Assembly (NCBI RefSeq): GCF_013409995.1
Contig: NZ_JACCBX010000005.1
Span: 310,001 to 374,000 of the forward strand
From: Neobacillus driksii
GTDB lineage: Bacteria; Bacillota; Bacilli; Bacillales; Cytobacillaceae
Reading direction: 5' to 3'
DNA: 64,000 nt
The position numbers and the translations under genes are program-made. The notes below the pieces were generated by a model. The model saw only the letters and a list, made by a program, of their open reading frames with translations, was not told the origin of the DNA and made no database searches. Positions 33,075-45,168 of the stretch are shown here, one piece after another (position 1 is the stretch's first letter; every line of letters begins with the position of its first letter).

Positions 33075-34037
33075 TTATCTAATCACTAAATTCGGTTTCT
33101 TTTTCAAGCTGTGACGGCCTTCAACAAATCGAACCGTACCTGATTTAGCACGCATGACGATTGAATGTGTTGAGCCATATGACCCCTTAAATTGAACACC
33201 GCGCAGTAATTCACCGTCTGTGACCCCAGTGGCTGCGAAAATGGCGTCGTCTCCCTTAACAAGGTCTTCCATGCGAAGCACCTTATTAACATCTAGTCCC
33301 ATTTTTACACAGCGCTCTAACTCGGCATCACTTTGAGGAAGCAATTTACCGATGATTTCACCGCCAAGACACTTTAAGGCAACAGCTGAGATGACACCCT
33401 CAGGTGCACCGCCAGAGCCGAATAAAATATCAACGCCTGTGTTATCAAAAGCAGTATTGATCGCCCCTGCTACGTCACCATCATTGATCAATTTAATACG
33501 AGCACCAGCATCACGTAACTCAGCAATAATATGCTCATGTCGCGGACGGTTTAGAACGGTTGCAACAACGTCTTCGACATCCTTGTTTTTCGCTTTTGCC
33601 ACTGCCTTTAAATTATCAAGTACGGAAGCATTGATATCTATTAGACCTACTGCTTCAGGACCGACTGCAATTTTTTCCATATACATATCAGGCGCGTGAA
33701 GCAGGTTGCCATTGTCAGCAATCGCTAAAACAGCTAAAGCGTTCCAACTGCCAGCCGCCAAAATATTGGTACCTTCGAGTGGATCAACCGCTACATCTAC
33801 ACGTGGTCCATAGCCTGTACCAAGTTTTTCACCGATATATAGCATTGGTGCCTCGTCCATCTCGCCTTCACCAATGACAACGGTTCCCTTCATCGGGATC
33901 GTGTCAAACACATCGCGCATCGCTGAGGTGGCAGCACCATCTGCCTCATCTTTTTTCCCGCGGCCCATCCAGCGTGCAGAAGCAAGTGCTGCAGCTTCCG
34001 TTACGCGGACAAGCTCCATTGAAAGACTTCTCTCCAT
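33075..34037 (-). CDS. glpX: Class II fructose-1,6-bisphosphatase
   Basis: 320 residues from ATG 34037 (GGGGGG 10 nt upstream). GlpX signature segments are [25 protein letters not shown] and FGSGGAPEG. It hydrolyses fructose-1,6-bisphosphate in gluconeogenesis. It follows murA by about 70 bp in the fba-murA-glpX-rho block. Confidence 0.95.
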   Translation of the reverse strand: MERSLSMELVRVTEAAALASARWMGRGKKDEADGAATSAMRDVFDTIPMKGTVVIGEGEMDEAPMLYIGEKLGTGYGPRVDVAVDPLEGTNILAAGSWNALAVLAIADNGNLLHAPDMYMEKIAVGPEAVGLIDINASVLDNLKAVAKAKNKDVEDVVATVLNRPRHEHIIAELRDAGARIKLINDGDVAGAINTAFDNTGVDILFGSGGAPEGVISAVALKCLGGEIIGKLLPQSDAELERCVKMGLDVNKVLRMEDLVKGDDAIFAATGVTDGELLRGVQFKGSYGSTHSIVMRAKSGTVRFVEGRHSLKKKPNLVIR

Positions 34038-34108
34038 GTTCTCAGGTCCCCCCAAATTATCTATTATACATATTAGTATAACATATTCAGGAGATTAGTA
34101 TAGCTTAA

Positions 34109-35398
34109 TTATGTGTTCTTAAGCTGCTCTACTTCTTCTTTGGATAAAGCTTCACGCCAAACGGTTGCCCCAAGTCCGTTTAATTTTTCGACAAGCTGGC
34201 TATAACCACGATCAATATGATCAAGCCCAGTGACTTCTGTAATTCCCTCAGCCATTAGACCCGCAATGAATAACGCAGCTCCTGCACGCAGGTCACTCGC
34301 CTTAACTTTTGCACCTTGAAGCTTCACAGGTCCGCTAATAATCGCTGAGCGGCCTTCCACTTTAATGTTTGCATTCATTCTTCTTAATTCATCAATATGT
34401 TTAAAACGGGCACCATAAATTGTATCCGTTACCACACTCGAGCCTGCTGCTCTCGTCAACAGTGTTGTAAATGGCTGCTGCAAATCGGTTGGGAAACCAG
34501 GATAAACGAGTGTTTTAATATCGACAGGCTTCAGCTTATCCGAACTATTGACAAACACCTGGTCGTCACTGGTTTCAATCTGCACACCCATTTCTCGAAG
34601 CTTAGCAATCAACGATTCTAAATGCTGCGGAATGACATTATCAATTAATACCCCTTCACCAACGGCAGCACCTAAAATCATATACGTTCCTGCTTCAATT
34701 CGATCAGGAATAATCGTATGCCGGCAGCCATGAAGACTATCCACACCATCAATACGAATAACATCCGTTCCAGCGCCTTTTATTTTCGCACCCATATTTG
34801 TAAGAAGGGTTGCGACATCGATAATTTCAGGTTCTTTTGCAGCGTTTTCAATAATCGTCCGACCTTTTGCTCTAACAGCGGCTAACATGATATTAATGGT
34901 AGCCCCAACACTAACAACATCAAGATAAATACGTGCACCGCGAAGCTCGTCCGCTCGCAAATAAATAGCTCCCTGCTCATTGGTTATTTGAGCACCAAGC
35001 GCTTCAAAACCCTTAATATGCTGATCAATTGGTCTTGGTCCAAGATGACATCCACCTGGTAAACCGATGACAGCCTTTTTAAAACGACCGAGCATCGCCC
35101 CCATGAGATAGTAAGATGCGCGAAGCTTCTTCACTTTTCCGTTTGGCAATGGCATTGAAATCATCGTCGATGGGTCAACCGTCATATCAAAATCATCAGA
35201 AAGCTCGACTTTCCCGCCAATCTCCTCAAGCAGGTCCTTCAAAATTTCCACATCGGAAATATCCGGCAGCCCTTCGATTGTTACCGGTGATTCTGCTAAA
35301 ATGGTCGCTGGTATCAACGCAACTGCACTGTTTTTTGCACCACTTATTCTTACGGTTCCTTTAAGCGGATAACCGCCCGCAATTTTAAGTTTTTCCAT
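34109..35398 (-). CDS. murA: UDP-N-acetylglucosamine 1-carboxyvinyltransferase
   Basis: 429 residues. Catalytic Cys in [19 protein letters not shown] (about residue 117), with the family [13 protein letters not shown] at residues 19-31 and [10 protein letters not shown] later. It adds enolpyruvate to UDP-GlcNAc as the first committed step of peptidoglycan synthesis. Neighbours fba and rho indicate the second B. subtilis paralogue, murAB (murZ). Confidence 0.96.
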   Translation of the reverse strand: MEKLKIAGGYPLKGTVRISGAKNSAVALIPATILAESPVTIEGLPDISDVEILKDLLEEIGGKVELSDDFDMTVDPSTMISMPLPNGKVKKLRASYYLMGAMLGRFKKAVIGLPGGCHLGPRPIDQHIKGFEALGAQITNEQGAIYLRADELRGARIYLDVVSVGATINIMLAAVRAKGRTIIENAAKEPEIIDVATLLTNMGAKIKGAGTDVIRIDGVDSLHGCRHTIIPDRIEAGTYMILGAAVGEGVLIDNVIPQHLESLIAKLREMGVQIETSDDQVFVNSSDKLKPVDIKTLVYPGFPTDLQQPFTTLLTRAAGSSVVTDTIYGARFKHIDELRRMNANIKVEGRSAIISGPVKLQGAKVKASDLRAGAALFIAGLMAEGITEVTGLDHIDRGYSQLVEKLNGLGATVWREALSKEEVEQLKNT

Positions 35399-35732
35399 TT
35401 TCGACTCCCTTCTATGCCATTGGGATGGAATGTGACCTTTTATTCAACAACTAAATTGATAATCCACTTGTCTTTTAGGTAATTTTTTCCAACAGCAACT
35501 TACATAATCCGACAATTTGTCTATCATCTAGTTTACACCAATATTTTATTTTCATGTATCAATATCAAAAAAAGTTTTTTAAATTGGTAAATTTAGGTGT
35601 TGTGACAAATTTCGCGAATTTTCAGTCTTCCACTTACATTTTGAAACCGCCCATTCATAAAAAGAGGCGGTTTCAAGGTTACTACGCAATTAAACAACAT
35701 TGATAGTTTTTAAAAAGAGATAAGAATCTTTA
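35399..35732. other. 334-bp fba-murA intergenic region
   Basis: It holds one strong hairpin (35641-35677) behind fba. The remainder is AT-rich. No gene is visible; B. subtilis has a transaldolase gene at this point. Confidence 0.5.
35641..35677 (-). terminator. Hairpin behind fba
   Basis: A perfect 11-bp stem TTGAAACCGCC/GGCGGTTTCAA, 55 bp after the fba stop, without a clear U-tract. Confidence 0.6.
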
Positions 35733-36590
35733 TTATGCTCTGCCTGATGAACCGAATTCGCGCATTTTGCCGATTACAGTTGCTTTGATCGCATCGCGAG
35801 CTGGTCCTAAGTATTTACGTGGATCGTACTCTTCTGGCTTTGCTGCTAATGTTTCACGAACTGCTTTTGCAGATGCAATTTGGTTCTCAGTGTTAACGTT
35901 AATTTTAGCAGTTCCAAGAGAAATAGATTTTTGGATATCATGTGTTGGAATTCCAGTTCCACCATGAAGAACTAGTGGAAGACCAGTAGCTTTTCCGATT
36001 GCTTCCATTTCATGGTAACCAAGCTTTGGTTCACCTTTGTAAGGACCGTGTACAGAACCTAATGCCGGAGCAAGGCAGTCGATACCAGTGCGCTTAACAA
36101 GCTCTTCACACTCTTTAGGATCTGCGTAAATAACGCCTTCCGCAACAACATCGTCTTCTTGTCCACCAACAGTACCTAATTCAGCTTCAACAGAAACACC
36201 TTTTGAATGAGCGTACTCAACCACTTTTGATGTAGTTGCTACGTTTTCTTCAAATGGATGGTGAGAAGCGTCAATCATAACAGAAGTGAAGCCTGCATCG
36301 ATTGCTTCCTTACACTTTTCAAAGCTTGAACCGTGGTCCAAGTGAATCGCAACAGGAACGGTAATTTTGTAATCTTCTAATAAACCTTCTACCATTTTTA
36401 CAACTGTTTTAAAGCCGCCCATATAACGAGCTGCCCCTTCAGATACACCAAGAATAACTGGTGATTTTTCAGCTTCAGCTGCTTGTAAAATAGCTTGGGT
36501 AAACTCAAGGTTATTTAAGTTGAACTGCCCAACTGCATAGCCTTCCTCTTTTGCTTTGATGAGCATTTCTTTCATTGAAACTAAAGGCAT
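35733..36590 (-). CDS. fba: Class II fructose-bisphosphate aldolase
   Basis: 285 residues. Zinc and catalytic residues appear in [25 protein letters not shown] and [14 protein letters not shown]. It cleaves fructose-1,6-bisphosphate in glycolysis and runs backwards in gluconeogenesis. GGAGG precedes the ATG. Confidence 0.97.
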   Translation of the reverse strand: MPLVSMKEMLIKAKEEGYAVGQFNLNNLEFTQAILQAAEAEKSPVILGVSEGAARYMGGFKTVVKMVEGLLEDYKITVPVAIHLDHGSSFEKCKEAIDAGFTSVMIDASHHPFEENVATTSKVVEYAHSKGVSVEAELGTVGGQEDDVVAEGVIYADPKECEELVKRTGIDCLAPALGSVHGPYKGEPKLGYHEMEAIGKATGLPLVLHGGTGIPTHDIQKSISLGTAKINVNTENQIASAKAVRETLAAKPEEYDPRKYLGPARDAIKATVIGKMREFGSSGRA

Positions 36591-36821
36591 TTTATTTCCT
36601 CCTTGGTATTGTTTATATCTCCTCGAATTTAGGCTTTCCTATTAAGGATTTCCTACCATTTTACTGATTATGTATACTCGAGAAGGATAATGTGACCAGT
36701 AAAAGTTCATAGTTATCATACCAAACAGATTCGTAAAATTCCATTAAAGAAACGCATTTTTATAAACGTTCACAATGAAAGCGGCAACAGTTTTCGACAT
36801 TTATTTTTTTCAATAAAATGC

Positions 36822-37193
36822 CTAATTTGTTTTTTGAGGAATGTGTTTTCTTACCGCTGCACGAATATCATCAATATCAAATGGCTTCGCAAAATGGGTA
36901 ATCGCTCCTAAGTTTCTCGCCTCTTGAATCATATCAAGTTCACCGTAAGCGGTCATAATAATAACGCGAATATCCGGGTCGATTACTTTCATTCTTTTTA
37001 AAATCTCAATACCATCCATACCAGGTATTTTCATATCCAAGAGGACGAGATCTGGGTCATGCTTCGTAACAATATCAAGTGCCTGTATTCCATTTGCTGC
37101 CTGAAAGGTTTGATACCCTTCCTTTGAGAACACCTCATTTAATAAAATGCGGATCCCAAATTGGTCGTCAACAATTAAAATTTTCTCTTTCAT
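36822..37193 (-). CDS. spo0F: Sporulation response regulator Spo0F
   Basis: 123 residues, a single receiver domain without output domain. Acidic pocket Asp9-Asp10 (ILIVDDQFG), phospho-acceptor Asp53 ([13 protein letters not shown]), Thr in IIMTAYGE and Lys in HFAKPFD. It passes phosphate from sporulation kinases to Spo0B. A TGTCGAA sequence (37257-37263, minus strand) upstream fits the Spo0A box core but is short evidence. Confidence 0.96.
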   Translation of the reverse strand: MKEKILIVDDQFGIRILLNEVFSKEGYQTFQAANGIQALDIVTKHDPDLVLLDMKIPGMDGIEILKRMKVIDPDIRVIIMTAYGELDMIQEARNLGAITHFAKPFDIDDIRAAVRKHIPQKTN

Positions 37194-37360
37194 AACTCCA
37201 CCTCTTCCACCCTAATTTTATCTATAAATGATGCCTATTTCTTCCACTAGTTAATCTTCGACATTCTTGCTAAAAATCCTCTATTTTGTTCAAGGTATTT
37301 TATGGTAATTGTCTTTTATTTTGAAAAGGCTATAATATCTTTGTGAAGGAGGGGTTTTGC

Positions 37361-37861
37361 TTGTTAAAAATGTTTACGACCCAATTGACCGGATTGTTTA
37401 AAAGATTGGAAGAAAAAGAAGAGTTTTCCTTTGAGGACGGTGCCCGCCTGCTCGCCCAGGGTCAGAATATATATGTTGTTGGCTTCAAGGAAATGAAAGG
37501 TGTTGAATTTGAAGCTTTAGAGGGTGCAGAACCATTGAAAGGTGCTTTAACAAATGTAGAGTCTGCAACTAGTGCTGACAGAGTTCTTTTGTTTACACGT
37601 CATTCCGATGACCAAGAAGCTGTGGAATTGGCTGATAAGCTTGTTGAAAAAGAGATCCCGTTTGTAGCTGTATCGACATCGATTTCGGAGGAAGGTAAAC
37701 TTGAGGAGTTAGCTGATGTTTATATTAATTTACAGCTTAAAAAGGGTTTGTTGCCCGATGATTTCGGCAATCGGTATGGATATCCGTCTTCGATGGCAGC
37801 TTTGTATGTTTATTATGGCTTGAAATTTACCATTGATGAGATTTTAGCGGAATATGAATGA
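37361..37861 (+). CDS. ywjG: YwjG family protein (DUF2529)
   Basis: 166 residues from TTG 37361, which has AAGGAGGGG 7-8 nt upstream; an upstream in-frame GTG would be inside that ribosome site. The product begins MLKMFTTQLTGLFKRLEEKEEF. It is a predicted SIS-like alpha/beta fold of unknown function, divergent from spo0F as in B. subtilis. Confidence 0.88.
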   Translation: MLKMFTTQLTGLFKRLEEKEEFSFEDGARLLAQGQNIYVVGFKEMKGVEFEALEGAEPLKGALTNVESATSADRVLLFTRHSDDQEAVELADKLVEKEIPFVAVSTSISEEGKLEELADVYINLQLKKGLLPDDFGNRYGYPSSMAALYVYYGLKFTIDEILAEYE

Positions 37862-37868
37862 TTTTTTG

Positions 37869-37892
37869 ACGACCTTGATGAGGTCGTTTTTT
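37869..37892 (+). terminator. Terminator of ywjG
   Basis: ACGACCT-TGATG-AGGTCGT stem followed by T6 on the plus strand, immediately behind the stop codon. Confidence 0.88.
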
Positions 37893-37893
37893 G

Positions 37894-38002
37894 TTTTGTA
37901 CATTTTTAGGATGGTTTTGTACACTTTTTGAGGAGTTTTGTACATTTATCTAGATGTTTTGTACACTTTTTAATACGTTTTGTACATTTAGACAATATAT
38001 GG
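37894..38002. repeat. Array of five 21-bp units (TTTTGTACA type), copy 2
   Basis: Units start at 37894, 37915, 37936, 37957 and 37978, all beginning TTTTGTACA. The last leads into TTTAGACAATATATGGAAA, the same end as copies at 18384 and 48587. It lies between the convergent terminators of ywjG and pyrG. Confidence 0.93.
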
Positions 38003-38015
38003 AAACGCAACCCTA

Positions 38016-38050
38016 TAAAAAAAGCCAGTCCCCCACAAAGAGAACTGGCC
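38016..38050 (-). terminator. Terminator of pyrG
   Basis: GCCAGT/ACTGGC stem with a 14-nt loop, then U7 on the minus strand. Confidence 0.85.
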
Positions 38051-38058
38051 CATCTATC

Positions 38059-39759
<1,701 letters not shown>

Positions 39760-39778
39760 TCATCGACTGACAAAATAA

Positions 39779-39817
39779 AAAAGCACTCCGCTTACGCAAT
39801 GTAAGGGAGCGCTCTAT
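39779..39817 (-). terminator. pyrG leader attenuator
   Basis: AGCGCTCCCTTAC pairs with GTAAGCGGAGTGCT, then U6, within the pyrG leader. The 5' strand contains CUCCCUU, which could pair with a poly-G 5' end. In B. subtilis, CTP shortage causes extra G residues at the transcript start, and these disrupt the terminator this way. Confidence 0.75.
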
Positions 39818-39850
39818 AAGCAAATTATGATCCGTTCCTTGTTAAAGGAG

Positions 39851-39889
39851 CCCAAAAAAGATTGTACAAGCCAAGAGATAAAAAGTCAA
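39851..39889 (-). promoter_or_regulatory. pyrG promoter and GGGCTCC start
   Basis: Minus strand TTGACT (39884-39889), 17 nt, TACAAT (39861-39866). After 7 nt the sequence GGGCTCC begins at 39853. This matches the reiterative-transcription start of B. subtilis pyrG. Confidence 0.8.
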
Positions 39890-39891
39890 GC

Positions 39892-40476
39892 CTATAATAG
39901 GTCGTCGTCTTCATCCTCTACTTCATCTAAATCTTCTTCCTCTTCATCAAGGACCTCGTCTAGTTCTTCTTCTTCATCAAGATCGAATTCATCGTCATCA
40001 TCGATTACTTCATCATCATCGTCTAAATCATCGACATCGTCGAGGTCATCAAGTAAATCGTCCTCATCGTCGTCAAGGAGATCATCTTCATCGACAAAGT
40101 CATCGAGTTCATCGTAATCCTCGTCAATATCATCGAAGTCTTCAAGATCGTCTTCATCGACAACCTTTTTCGCCTTTTTCTTCTTAGGCTTAATAACGGT
40201 AACCACTTCTTCTTCCTGTGTATCGATTGGATACCATACGCGAAGACCCCAGCGGTTGTCACCTAGTGAAAGAAAACGGCCATCAATATTTATGTCTGTA
40301 TAGAATTGTGCAATTCTCGATCTAATTTGATCCTCTGTGATTTCTGTAGCTGCAGCAATTTCTTTAATTAAATCGTGGAAGGAAATCGGCTGTTTGCTGC
40401 CTTTTAGAAATTCATACGCCATCTCAATGAGGGATAACTCTTTTAATTGCTCTTTTGAGTAACCTTGTAAACTCAA
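39892..40476 (-). CDS. rpoE: RNA polymerase delta subunit
   Basis: 194 residues. Start chosen at TTG 40476 (MSLQGYSKEQLKEL) because AAGGA precedes it by 10 nt; GTG at 40485 lies inside that site. The N-terminal HARE-HTH domain (to about residue 90) is followed by a basic patch KPKKKKAKK and about 85 residues of almost pure Asp/Glu. Delta speeds RNA polymerase recycling and sharpens promoter selectivity. Confidence 0.96.
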   Translation of the reverse strand: MSLQGYSKEQLKELSLIEMAYEFLKGSKQPISFHDLIKEIAAATEITEDQIRSRIAQFYTDINIDGRFLSLGDNRWGLRVWYPIDTQEEEVVTVIKPKKKKAKKVVDEDDLEDFDDIDEDYDELDDFVDEDDLLDDDEDDLLDDLDDVDDLDDDDEVIDDDDEFDLDEEEELDEVLDEEEEDLDEVEDEDDDLL

Positions 40477-40557
40477 TATCGGCACTTCCTTTCTCTATTT
40501 AACACTCTCTAAAATGAGTGATAACGGGCAAAAATATTAGCACCAGAGTGCTTATGT

Positions 40558-40674
40558 CTAGCTGCAGCGCCTAGGGGCTCTCAGGTCTAAGCCAATCCGT
40601 CAAGAAGGTTAAAGAACAACCTTCTCGCCGGCTCGTCTAGACTCACGCCCCTGGGCAAGGCGCTTACGCTTTTC
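40558..40674. repeat. 120-bp palindromic element, copy R4
   Basis: Begins AGCTGCAGCGCCTAGGGGCT and ends GGGCAAGGCGCTTACGC. The halves pair through GCGCCTAGGGGC/GCCCCTGGGCAAGGCGC and TCTA/TAGA, and the centre has AGAAGGTT-AAAGAAC-AACCTTCT. It lies between the small membrane-protein gene and rpoE. Confidence 0.9.
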
Positions 40675-40738
40675 TATTTTTGACATATTCTTCATTATAA
40701 ACAATATTCTCCCGTTTATGCTAGTTCTATCTACTGTT

Positions 40739-40936
40739 TTACTTGATTTTTTCCCGTTTAGGCTGGTTATCATCAGGTTTTTCCTCTTTTTTTATCATTT
40801 TCAACTCTTTCATAGCCTTTAAAAAGAAGAAGATAGCTAATACTAGAAAGGAAATTGCACCTAATTGGTGTTGATAGAGATAGTATAATGGCCATGCCGA
40901 AATGATTAAAAACAAAAACGTATAGTTTATCTTCAT
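40739..40936 (-). CDS. 65-residue membrane protein of unknown function
   Basis: Start ATG 40936 with AGGTG upstream. One or two hydrophobic helices (FLFLIISAWPLYYLY and LGAISFLVLAIFFFL) followed by a charged tail rich in Lys and Glu. No family is recognised. Confidence 0.6.
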   Translation of the reverse strand: MKINYTFLFLIISAWPLYYLYQHQLGAISFLVLAIFFFLKAMKELKMIKKEEKPDDNQPKREKIK

Positions 40937-41031
40937 GGTCAACACCTGCCCCGGGAATCATTGATGTTTGCTCATCTATTATATAAGAAAAATAGGCAAT
41001 ATTAGTACTTGTAGAAAAATTAATTTTTACA

Positions 41032-41074
41032 TAAAAAACAATGGCTTACAAGCTGCTGCTTATTAAGCCATTGT
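41032..41074 (-). terminator. Terminator of icmF
   Basis: ACAATGGCTTA and TAAGCCATTGT arms followed by U6 on the minus strand, behind the icmF stop. Confidence 0.88.
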
Positions 41075-41080
41075 AATAAC

Positions 41081-44000
41081 TTACATATTTCTTCTATATT
41101 GGCCGCCGACTTCGTATAGTGCTTTTGTGATTTGGCCGAGGCTGGCTACTTTTACGGTTTCCATTAGTGCGGCGAAAATGTTTTCGTTGTTTACTGCTGC
41201 TGCCTTTAAGCGCTCTAGAGCTTTTGAGGTTTCTTGTTCATGTGCATGCTGGAAGGCACGTAAATTGGTAATTTGTAATTCTTTTTCCTCATAGGACGCG
41301 CGTGCCAGCTCCATGCTGTCGATGTCTTCTTCTGAAGGAGGATTTGGATTTAGATACGTGTTCACGCCGATAATCGGCAGCTCGCCTGTATGCTTTTTCA
41401 TTTCATAGTACATCGATTCGTCTTGAATTTTTCCGCGTTGATACTGCGTTTCCATGGAACCGAGAACACCGCCGCGGTCGTTTAAGCGTTCAAATTCTTG
41501 AAGCACAGCTTCCTCTACAAGGTCCGTAAGCTCTTCAACAATAAAGGAACCCTGAAGTGGATTTTCATTTTTTGTTAAGCCGTGTTCTTTTGTAATAATC
41601 ATTTGAATCGCCATCGCACGGCGAACGGATTCTTCTGTTGGTGTTGTAATTGCCTCGTCATACGCATTGGTATGAAGAGAGTTACAGTTATCGTGTAACG
41701 CCATCAATGCCTGCAACGTCGTACGAATATCATTAAAGTCAATCTCTTGCGCGTGCAGCGAACGGCCTGATGTTTGAACATGGTACTTCAGCTTTTGACT
41801 GCGCTCAGCGGCACCATATTTATCACGCATTACCGTTGCCCAAATACGACGCGCCACCCGCCCTATTACCGTATATTCCGGATCCAAGCCATTGGAAAAG
41901 AAGAACGATAAGTTTGGTGCAAAATCATCAATTTTCATCCCTCGGCTTAAATAATACTCGACATAGGTAAAGCCGTTTGATAGCGTAAACGCCAGCTGCG
42001 AAATGGGATTCGCCCCCGCCTCAGCTATATGATAGCCAGAAATTGAAACAGAATAATAGTTACGCACCTGCTGGTCGATAAAATATTGTTGAATATCGCC
42101 CATCATTCGTAAGGCAAACTCAGTTGAAAAAATACATGTGTTTTGTCCTTGGTCTTCTTTTAAAATATCTGCCTGCACTGTACCACGGACAGTTTTTAAC
42201 GTATAAGCCTTCACTTGGGCAAATTCCTCAACTGTCAGCACACGGCCGAGCTCAGTCTCTTTTTTCTTCACCTGCTGATCAATCGCCGTATTCATGAACA
42301 TCGCTAAAATAATCGGCGCAGGCCCATTAATCGTCATCGATACCGATGTTGATGGGTGACAGAGGTCAAAGCCATCATAAAGCTTTTTCATATCATCCAG
42401 CGTACAAACATTCACACCGCTCTCGCCGATCTTTCCAAAAATGTCCGGACGATAATCCGGGTCCTCTCCATACAATGTCACCGAGTCAAATGCCGTACTC
42501 AGACGTTTCGCTGTATCATCTTTTGAAAGATAGTGGAAGCGGCGATTCGTTCTCTCCGGCGTTCCTTCTCCGGCGAACTGACGTTTCGGATCTTCTCCCT
42601 CACGTTTAAACGGGAACACCCCTGCTGTAAACGGATAGGAACCTGGGACATTCTCGCGATACACCCAGCGGAGGATTTCACCGTAATCTTTATATCGCGG
42701 TAAAACCACCTTCGGAATATCGATGCCCGAAAGGCTCTTTGTTTTTAAGACAGTAATGATTTCTTTGTCACGAATTCTCGTTACAAATTGATCAGCTTTA
42801 TATGCCGCCTTTGTTTTCTCCCAGCCGTCGAGTATCTTTTTCGACTCTGGTGTTAATTTCTCTTCTGTTGCCTGTTTAATAGCCTCTAAGGAAGCAAGAA
42901 CTTCAGCGTCTGCATCTGTTTCTTTGACGGCAGCAATTGCACCTTCAAGCTGAAATAATTTCCGGGCAATATTTGCCTGCTCTTCAGCCTTTTGATGATA
43001 GCGGCGCACTGTATCCGATATTTCCCGGAGATAATAGCGACGGTCGGTTGGAATAATCACATTTTGCTTTTCGACTAATGCATTTTTTGTAAAAGATGTA
43101 ACCCAATTCGTACCCATTTTTTCATTTACTTTTTCAATTAACGCTGCAAAAAGTGCATTGGTGCCTAGATCATTAAATTGGCTCGCAATTGTACCATATA
43201 CAGGCATTTCACTTGTGTCTTTTTCAAACAACATGTGACTGCGCTGATATTGCTTTTGCACCTGCCGAAGTGCATCCTCAGAGCCCTTGCGCTCAAATTT
43301 ATTAATGACAATGAGGTCAGCAAAGTCAATCATATCAATTTTTTCAAGCTGTGAAGGTGCGCCAAATTCACTGGTCATGATGTACAGGGAGACATCACAG
43401 ATTTCCGTAATCTCTGCATCGCCCTGGCCGATACCGCTCGTTTCGACAATCACAAGGTCAAAGCCGGCTGCCTTCACTACCGAAACGGCATCTTTAATCG
43501 CAAGCGATAGTTCCGATTTTGATGAACGAGTCGCCAGGCTTCGCATATAAACATTTGGATTGAAGATAGCATTCATCCGAATCCGGTCGCCTAAAAGAGC
43601 ACCGCCTGTTTTCTGCTTCGTCGGGTCGACTGATAGAATCGCGACTTTTTTATCAGGCAATTCATTGATAAAACGACGAATCAATTCATCGGTTAATGAA
43701 CTTTTACCCGCACCACCTGTACCCGTGATTCCGATCACAGGAATCTCTTTTGTCAACGTTTTTACCTTTTCAAGGAGGCTTTCCGCTGCAGCTGCGGCTT
43801 CCCGGTTGCTGTCCACATGAAGCTCGGCAAGGGTAATCAATTTTGAAATTGCATTAACATCGCCACTCGGCAGTTTTTCAATATGCTCGGTATGATCGGC
43901 GGTAACCGTAGGGAAATCGCATTCCTCCAGCATTCGGTTAATCATTCCCTGAAGTCCCATCGTCCGGCCATCCTCAGGTGAGAATATCCAGGCAATCCCA

Positions 44001-44347
44001 TAATCATGAAGCTCCTTAATCTCACGTGGGATAATAACACCGCCGCCACCGCCGTAAATACGGATGTTCGGCGCGCCTTTTTCCTTTAGCAAATCGTACA
44101 TATATTTAAAATATTCCACATGACCGCCCTGATAAGAAGAAATTGCAATCCCCTGTGCATCCTCTTGAATCGCCGCGTTAACGACCTCTTCAACCGAACG
44201 GTTATGGCCAAGATGGATGACCTCGGCCCCGCTCGCCTGCAGAATTCTTCTCATAATATTAATCGAAGCGTCGTGCCCATCAAACAAACTAGACGCCGTA
44301 ACAAAACGAATATGATGCTTCGGCTGATAAACCTCCGTCTTACTCAT
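41081..44347 (-). CDS. icmF: Fused isobutyryl-CoA mutase IcmF
   Basis: 1088 residues, the normal IcmF size. Three parts in order: a cobalamin-binding domain with DGHDAS (23-28); a MeaI-type G-protein chaperone with P-loop GTGGAGKS (209-216), the [15 protein letters not shown] switch segment and [11 protein letters not shown]; and the acyl-CoA mutase barrel from about 560. It interconverts isobutyryl-CoA and butyryl-CoA using adenosylcobalamin. Some members also act on isovaleryl-CoA. It is the last gene of the acyl-CoA module. Confidence 0.96.
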   Translation of the reverse strand: MSKTEVYQPKHHIRFVTASSLFDGHDASINIMRRILQASGAEVIHLGHNRSVEEVVNAAIQEDAQGIAISSYQGGHVEYFKYMYDLLKEKGAPNIRIYGGGGGVIIPREIKELHDYGIAWIFSPEDGRTMGLQGMINRMLEECDFPTVTADHTEHIEKLPSGDVNAISKLITLAELHVDSNREAAAAAESLLEKVKTLTKEIPVIGITGTGGAGKSSLTDELIRRFINELPDKKVAILSVDPTKQKTGGALLGDRIRMNAIFNPNVYMRSLATRSSKSELSLAIKDAVSVVKAAGFDLVIVETSGIGQGDAEITEICDVSLYIMTSEFGAPSQLEKIDMIDFADLIVINKFERKGSEDALRQVQKQYQRSHMLFEKDTSEMPVYGTIASQFNDLGTNALFAALIEKVNEKMGTNWVTSFTKNALVEKQNVIIPTDRRYYLREISDTVRRYHQKAEEQANIARKLFQLEGAIAAVKETDADAEVLASLEAIKQATEEKLTPESKKILDGWEKTKAAYKADQFVTRIRDKEIITVLKTKSLSGIDIPKVVLPRYKDYGEILRWVYRENVPGSYPFTAGVFPFKREGEDPKRQFAGEGTPERTNRRFHYLSKDDTAKRLSTAFDSVTLYGEDPDYRPDIFGKIGESGVNVCTLDDMKKLYDGFDLCHPSTSVSMTINGPAPIILAMFMNTAIDQQVKKKETELGRVLTVEEFAQVKAYTLKTVRGTVQADILKEDQGQNTCIFSTEFALRMMGDIQQYFIDQQVRNYYSVSISGYHIAEAGANPISQLAFTLSNGFTYVEYYLSRGMKIDDFAPNLSFFFSNGLDPEYTVIGRVARRIWATVMRDKYGAAERSQKLKYHVQTSGRSLHAQEIDFNDIRTTLQALMALHDNCNSLHTNAYDEAITTPTEESVRRAMAIQMIITKEHGLTKNENPLQGSFIVEELTDLVEEAVLQEFERLNDRGGVLGSMETQYQRGKIQDESMYYEMKKHTGELPIIGVNTYLNPNPPSEEDIDSMELARASYEEKELQITNLRAFQHAHEQETSKALERLKAAAVNNENIFAALMETVKVASLGQITKALYEVGGQYRRNM

Positions 44348-44374
44348 TTGTCTCCCCCTTTGTTTCTAAAAAAT

Positions 44375-45031
44375 TCACTTGGTGATTATCCCTTTTTGCA
44401 GTGCCTGACTTACCCCGTTTATCCCTGAAAATAAATACTCGGTTTGCATTTCAATGTATTCTTCTAAGGTAAATAATTTCTGCAGCGTCCAACGTCGGAA
44501 GCTCCACATTTGTCCTTCAACGATAATCGTGTGAGAAAGGATTTTGATTTGTTTTTCAGTTAAGTTCAATTCCCCATTTTCCACGCATAACGTTATCAGT
44601 TTTTCGAACATATCTGCCATTTCAATTTCCTTTTTCAACACATATGGAAGGGCTTCCTTGTTAAGTGATTTGGTCTCTTGATACATGACCAAGATCTCCT
44701 CCTGCATTTCATCAATAACCCGAAAATAATTGGCAATCCCATGCTTCAGACTCTCCAGTGTGCCCTGTTTATGCTCAAGGTCCTCCTGAAGCCGCTCGCT
44801 TACATGGTCATAAATACTATCACAAACCAAGTAAAGGACATCTTCCTTCGTCCGAATATATTCATATAAGGTCCCAATGCTAAAACCTGCAGCCTTCGCA
44901 ATTTCCCTTGTCGTCGTCCGGTGGAACCCTTTTTCTTTAAAAAGTGAAACCGCCCCTTTGATCATCTGATCCCGTCTTCTTTGTACAAGGCGTTCATCTT
45001 TCACTGAAGCCTGTACTTCCCGCTTTTTCAT
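44375..45031 (-). CDS. TetR-family regulator of the acyl-CoA module
   Basis: 218 residues from ATG 45031 (GAGGTGG upstream). The N-terminal HTH is AVSLFKEKGFHRTTTREIAKAAGFSIGTLYEYI, and the C-terminal ligand domain is typical of acyl-CoA-responsive TetR proteins (FadR/YsiA-like). It sits between icmF and two acyl-CoA dehydrogenases. Two matching inverted repeats at fadF (52292) and thl (49929) are plausible binding sites. Ligand and targets are inferred. Confidence 0.85.
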   Translation of the reverse strand: MKKREVQASVKDERLVQRRRDQMIKGAVSLFKEKGFHRTTTREIAKAAGFSIGTLYEYIRTKEDVLYLVCDSIYDHVSERLQEDLEHKQGTLESLKHGIANYFRVIDEMQEEILVMYQETKSLNKEALPYVLKKEIEMADMFEKLITLCVENGELNLTEKQIKILSHTIIVEGQMWSFRRWTLQKLFTLEEYIEMQTEYLFSGINGVSQALQKGIITK

Positions 45032-45049
45032 CCCCGCTACCACCTCTTG

Positions 45050-45165
45050 CTAGCTCCAGCGCCTAGGGGCTCTCAGGTCTAAGTCAATCCGTCAAGAAGG
45101 TTAAAGAACAACCTTCTCGCGAGCTCGCCTAGACTCACCCCCTGGGCAAGGCGCTTCCGCTTTTC
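45050..45165. repeat. 120-bp palindromic element, copy R5
   Basis: Nearly identical to R4, beginning TAGCTCCAGCGCCTAGGGGC and ending GGCGCTTCCGCTTTTC. It lies between the acyl-CoA dehydrogenase and tetR genes on the same strand. Confidence 0.9.
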
Positions 45166-45168
45166 TAT

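Noticed and set aside
36776..36789. cre site upstream of fba
   Set aside because: TGAAAGCGGCAACA has two mismatches at core positions and lies about 190 bp upstream of the gene.
36793..36799. Spo0A box downstream of spo0F
   Set aside because: TGTCGAA is only 7 bp and occurs several times by chance in the window (for example near 13028 and 24605); no promoter is near it.
39827..40117. Serine-rich plus-strand protein opposite rpoE
   Set aside because: It is the antisense reading of the Asp/Glu codon run in the rpoE tail (GAT/GAA become TCA/TTC).
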